Source: Candidatus Tepidiaquacellales bacterium UBA6667
Lineage (GTDB): Bacteria > Bacteroidota > Ignavibacteria > Tepidaquicellales > Tepidaquicellaceae
DNA: 15,514 nucleotides
Assembly (NCBI GenBank): GCA_002455255.1
Contig: DKKL01000037.1
Coordinates: 1,758 to 17,271, forward strand
Reading direction: 5' to 3'
Part shown: in pieces, positions 12,943 to 15,514 of the stretch
Layout of the letters: each line of letters opens with the position of its first letter
Position numbering within the stretch: the stretch's first letter is position 1
Program-made: the position numbers and the translations under genes
The notes under the pieces: model-generated
The model's database searches: none
The model's input: the letters and a program-made list of their open reading frames with translations, nothing else
Told to the model about the DNA's origin: nothing

Positions 12943-15514
12943 TGTTTCTTTTATTTCTTAAACAATTGTCTATATAATTGCAGTATTGACAATTGACAAT
13001 ATTCTCAGTTTTTGAAAAAGTATTTTTTGTGTCATATATTTGAACAAAATATTCCTTCAATTTGTTCTCAAATCTTATTCGAGTTTCATTATTATACGTT
13101 TCATCTAATAATAAGATTCCATAATTACCCAATCTCAGTGAAAATACACCTATGCTTAGATTGTTTGAAACATTATATTGCTTATTTTTTTCAAGAACCA
13201 AAGCATAAAAATAAAGTTGAAATTGTGCATTAAAGTCATTTTTTTCAAACATTAAATCAAATTTATCTTCCTTGCAAAAATTTATTCCACCGGTCTTATA
13301 ATCTATAATTCGAATTTTCCCGTCTTTTATATCCACTCTGTCTATTTTTGCTTTTAGATTTACAGTCCCGATATCTTCATTAACATAAAATTCAATTTCT
13401 TCCTCCTTCTCAAGAAATAAAATTTCAAAAGGTGCATATTCCAAATCAGTTTCTAAAATTAATCTGCAATAATCATACAACATTTTTTTCTGTAAGATAA
13501 ATTTCCCTTTATTTAAATCAATATTTTCATATTGATCATTTAAATATTCATATATAGTTTCATCAAGTGATTTTAATTCTTTAATAATGTATTCATTATT
13601 AATTTCTTTTCCTATAAGCGGATTATAAATTTTTTGCATTATTTTATGAATATGTGTCCCAAATGCAGCAGCATCAATTTCCAGTGTCAATTCTTCAGGT
13701 TCTTTTAATCTAATTACATAATCATAAAAAAATCTTAATGAACATTCTCTGTAAGTATTCAATGAACTTGCAGAGAAACATTTTTGCTTTTTTTTATCTG
13801 ACTCAGAATATTTTTCTTTGTAATCATTTAGGATTTTTAAAATATTATCGGATTTTTCAATTATTATATTTTCAAATTTATTAACATTTTGATTTTCCGG
13901 TAACTCAAAGTTAGTTTTATAAATATTTATGTTTTTGAAATTTTTAAATTCATATTCAATTTGTTTTATATACCTGCTTTCTTCTTTGGAATCAGAACTT
14001 ACATCAGTGGAATAAATCAAATACAGATTTTCACATTTATTTAATAATCGATAGAACATATATGCATAATTATTTATAATATCTTCAGGCATTGTCATTC
14101 TGAAAAATCTTTTCAAATTTGCAGGAATAATGCTTTGAGAATTAACTGCAGGTGGTAAAAACCCTTCGTTTGAATTTAGAAAAATCACATTCTTAAAGTC
14201 TAATGCTCTTGTCTCATAAATACCCATTATCTGTAATCGTTTTAACGGATCACCTTTTAGTGAAACACTCTCATTATTCAGTATTTCATTCAGTAAAATT
14301 TTAAATGATGTCATTTCAAGTGATATATCTGAATTTTTGATTATTGTTTTCAGATATTTTATATTTTTCACAACTTTAACTATTGTCTCACTTTCAATAT
14401 CATTCTGATTATATTTAATTAATGATGAATAAACTAATTCAAGTATATATATTATATTATCGGATATTTTTTCAAGAGTTCTAAATTCATTAATCGTTGC
14501 AGAAATGTTATTACTTAAATGTTTCACAATTTCATTTCTGCAAATTAAATACTTATTGTTTTCGTATTTAAATTTAAAAAAACTTCCGGTATCAATATAC
14601 TTTATATAAGGATGAAACAAAAAATTAAACAATAAATCATTTGGAAAATAAATCTCATTTTCTCTTTTGATTATGGAATTCAGTAAATCAAGATATCCGG
14701 TTATAAAATTATTTATTGAAGTAAACGTAATCGGATAATTAATAGTAACATTAAAATTGCCAAAATTATCAGGTATAGAATTCAAAACAGGGACAAGTTG
14801 ATTTACTTCAGGTAAAATCAAAACAGTATCCTCATTATCCATATCTTCATTTCTTAAAATATTGTTTAAAATATTTACCTGACCGGAGTCAGATGCGATA
14901 TTGAATAAATTTATGTTTTTATTTTCATTTAAAATATCATCTGTTACAAATTTCAATGATTCATTTGTAATGTTAAACCATTTTGCATATTGATTTAAAT
15001 ATTTTGAAGCTTCGTGAAATTTATTGTTCAAAATATATTTATCTGCATCAATATATATTTCTGCTTTACCTGAATTAATTAAATTATTTATAATTTTTAT
15101 TTCAGTAAGTGATAAATAATTTAAACCGCAAAAATATAATTTGCTAAATTTAATTTTTGAATTTATGTCTGTATCTTCGGCAAGTTTTCTGTATAACATC
15201 CCATCATAATATATTTCTTTATCTGATAGATTACTTTTAAATTCATTATATAAATCATATATCCTATTCCAAAATGTTAAATAGAATTCACTGATTTTAC
15301 CTGAATTTGAATCCATTGCTTTTTTAAAAGTCATTAAATATTCATCTTCTTCAATAGGATTGGAGAAAATGTTTTCAATCTCTTTGTAATTTTTAATGAT
15401 TCTAAATAAATTTTCAGTATTAACCAGATTTTTATCAATATTATCAAAATCATCAAGTATCACATTTCCAAATTCATAAAAATTTTCGAATTTATTGTAA
15501 AATTCAACTGAATA
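12932..15514 (-). CDS. AddB-like helicase/PD-(D/E)XK nuclease, 5' end missing
   Basis: The frame stays open to the window edge (17 codons beyond the GTG at 15463), so 860 C-terminal residues are visible and the true start is outside. Numbered from the edge, an inactive UvrD-like helicase region includes a motif-V-like LQIMGIYETRALDFKNVIF (427-445) and NSNEGFLPP (447-455). A RecB-type nuclease domain follows: FSASSLNTYRECSLRFFYDY (580-599), FGTHIH (618-623), D725 (KIDRVD), IIDYKTGG (736-743) and QFQLYFYAL (764-772). Cysteines at 591, 842, 845 and 851 (C-x2-C-x5-C) match the 4Fe-4S 'iron staple' of AddB and Cas4-like nucleases. The family processes double-strand breaks with an AddA helicase for RecA loading. 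The Walker A region, if present, would be upstream of the window, and AddA is probably the neighbour (inference). Confidence 0.88.
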   Translation of the reverse strand, partial: YSVEFYNKFENFYEFGNVILDDFDNIDKNLVNTENLFRIIKNYKEIENIFSNPIEEDEYLMTFKKAMDSNSGKISEFYLTFWNRIYDLYNEFKSNLSDKEIYYDGMLYRKLAEDTDINSKIKFSKLYFCGLNYLSLTEIKIINNLINSGKAEIYIDADKYILNNKFHEASKYLNQYAKWFNITNESLKFVTDDILNENKNINLFNIASDSGQVNILNNILRNEDMDNEDTVLILPEVNQLVPVLNSIPDNFGNFNVTINYPITFTSINNFITGYLDLLNSIIKRENEIYFPNDLLFNFLFHPYIKYIDTGSFFKFKYENNKYLICRNEIVKHLSNNISATINEFRTLEKISDNIIYILELVYSSLIKYNQNDIESETIVKVVKNIKYLKTIIKNSDISLEMTSFKILLNEILNNESVSLKGDPLKRLQIMGIYETRALDFKNVIFLNSNEGFLPPAVNSQSIIPANLKRFFRMTMPEDIINNYAYMFYRLLNKCENLYLIYSTDVSSDSKEESRYIKQIEYEFKNFKNINIYKTNFELPENQNVNKFENIIIEKSDNILKILNDYKEKYSESDKKKQKCFSASSLNTYRECSLRFFYDYVIRLKEPEELTLEIDAAAFGTHIHKIMQKIYNPLIGKEINNEYIIKELKSLDETIYEYLNDQYENIDLNKGKFILQKKMLYDYCRLILETDLEYAPFEILFLEKEEEIEFYVNEDIGTVNLKAKIDRVDIKDGKIRIIDYKTGGINFCKEDKFDLMFEKNDFNAQFQLYFYALVLEKNKQYNVSNNLSIGVFSLRLGNYGILLLDETYNNETRIRFENKLKEYFVQIYDTKNTFSKTENIVNCQYCNYIDNCLRNKRNNET

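Overview
The window is very AT-rich (by eye roughly 70% A+T), almost entirely coding, and carries 15 protein genes with no RNA gene, insertion sequence, CRISPR array or long repeat that I can see. Gene content (an LptE-type lipoprotein beside a sigma-54 activator of the type found with LptE in Bacteroidota, an AddB-like nuclease, MetG with a C-terminal tRNA-binding domain, an RqcH-type protein), start codons without recognisable Shine-Dalgarno sequences, and frequent TTG/GTG starts point to a Gram-negative member of the Bacteroidota/Ignavibacteriota/Chlorobiota group. The only convincing promoter has an ordinary TTGACA/TAAAAT form rather than the TAnnTTTG form of Bacteroidia, which leans toward an Ignavibacteria/Kapabacteria-like lineage. 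That placement is inference.

Layout. (1) 1-1080, plus strand: the 3' part of an RqcH/NFACT ribosome-quality-control gene, cut by the window edge. (2) 5526 down to 1090, minus strand: a five-gene overlapping run of sigma-54 activator, LptE-like lipoprotein, processive-type family 2 glycosyltransferase with membrane helices, TPR protein, and an unrecognised four-helix membrane protein. Every junction overlaps, so the run looks like one translationally coupled envelope operon. (3) 5527-5648: the only sizeable intergenic gap, with divergent starts and a good sigma-70-type promoter facing right. (4) 5649-8933, plus strand: a three-gene sugar cassette of GT-C membrane glycosyltransferase, NAD-dependent sugar epimerase/dehydratase, and a DPM1-like family 2 glycosyltransferase. 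It resembles a self-contained module that makes a nucleotide sugar, loads it on a polyprenyl phosphate, and transfers it outside the inner membrane. (5) 15514 down to 8938, minus strand: AddB-like helicase/nuclease (5' end cut by the window), DCC-family thiol-disulfide protein, methionyl-tRNA synthetase, dihydropteroate synthase, and a SAM-dependent methyltransferase, mostly overlapping or abutting.

The two convergent junctions (1080/1090 and 8933/8938) leave almost no room for terminators, so opposing transcripts probably overlap. Most genes belong to known families. The least ordinary items are the sugar cassette, the grouping of a polysaccharide-synthase-like enzyme with LptE under a sensorless sigma-54 activator, and the unrecognised membrane protein with a two-cysteine loop. 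I found no strong case for a wholly undescribed system.
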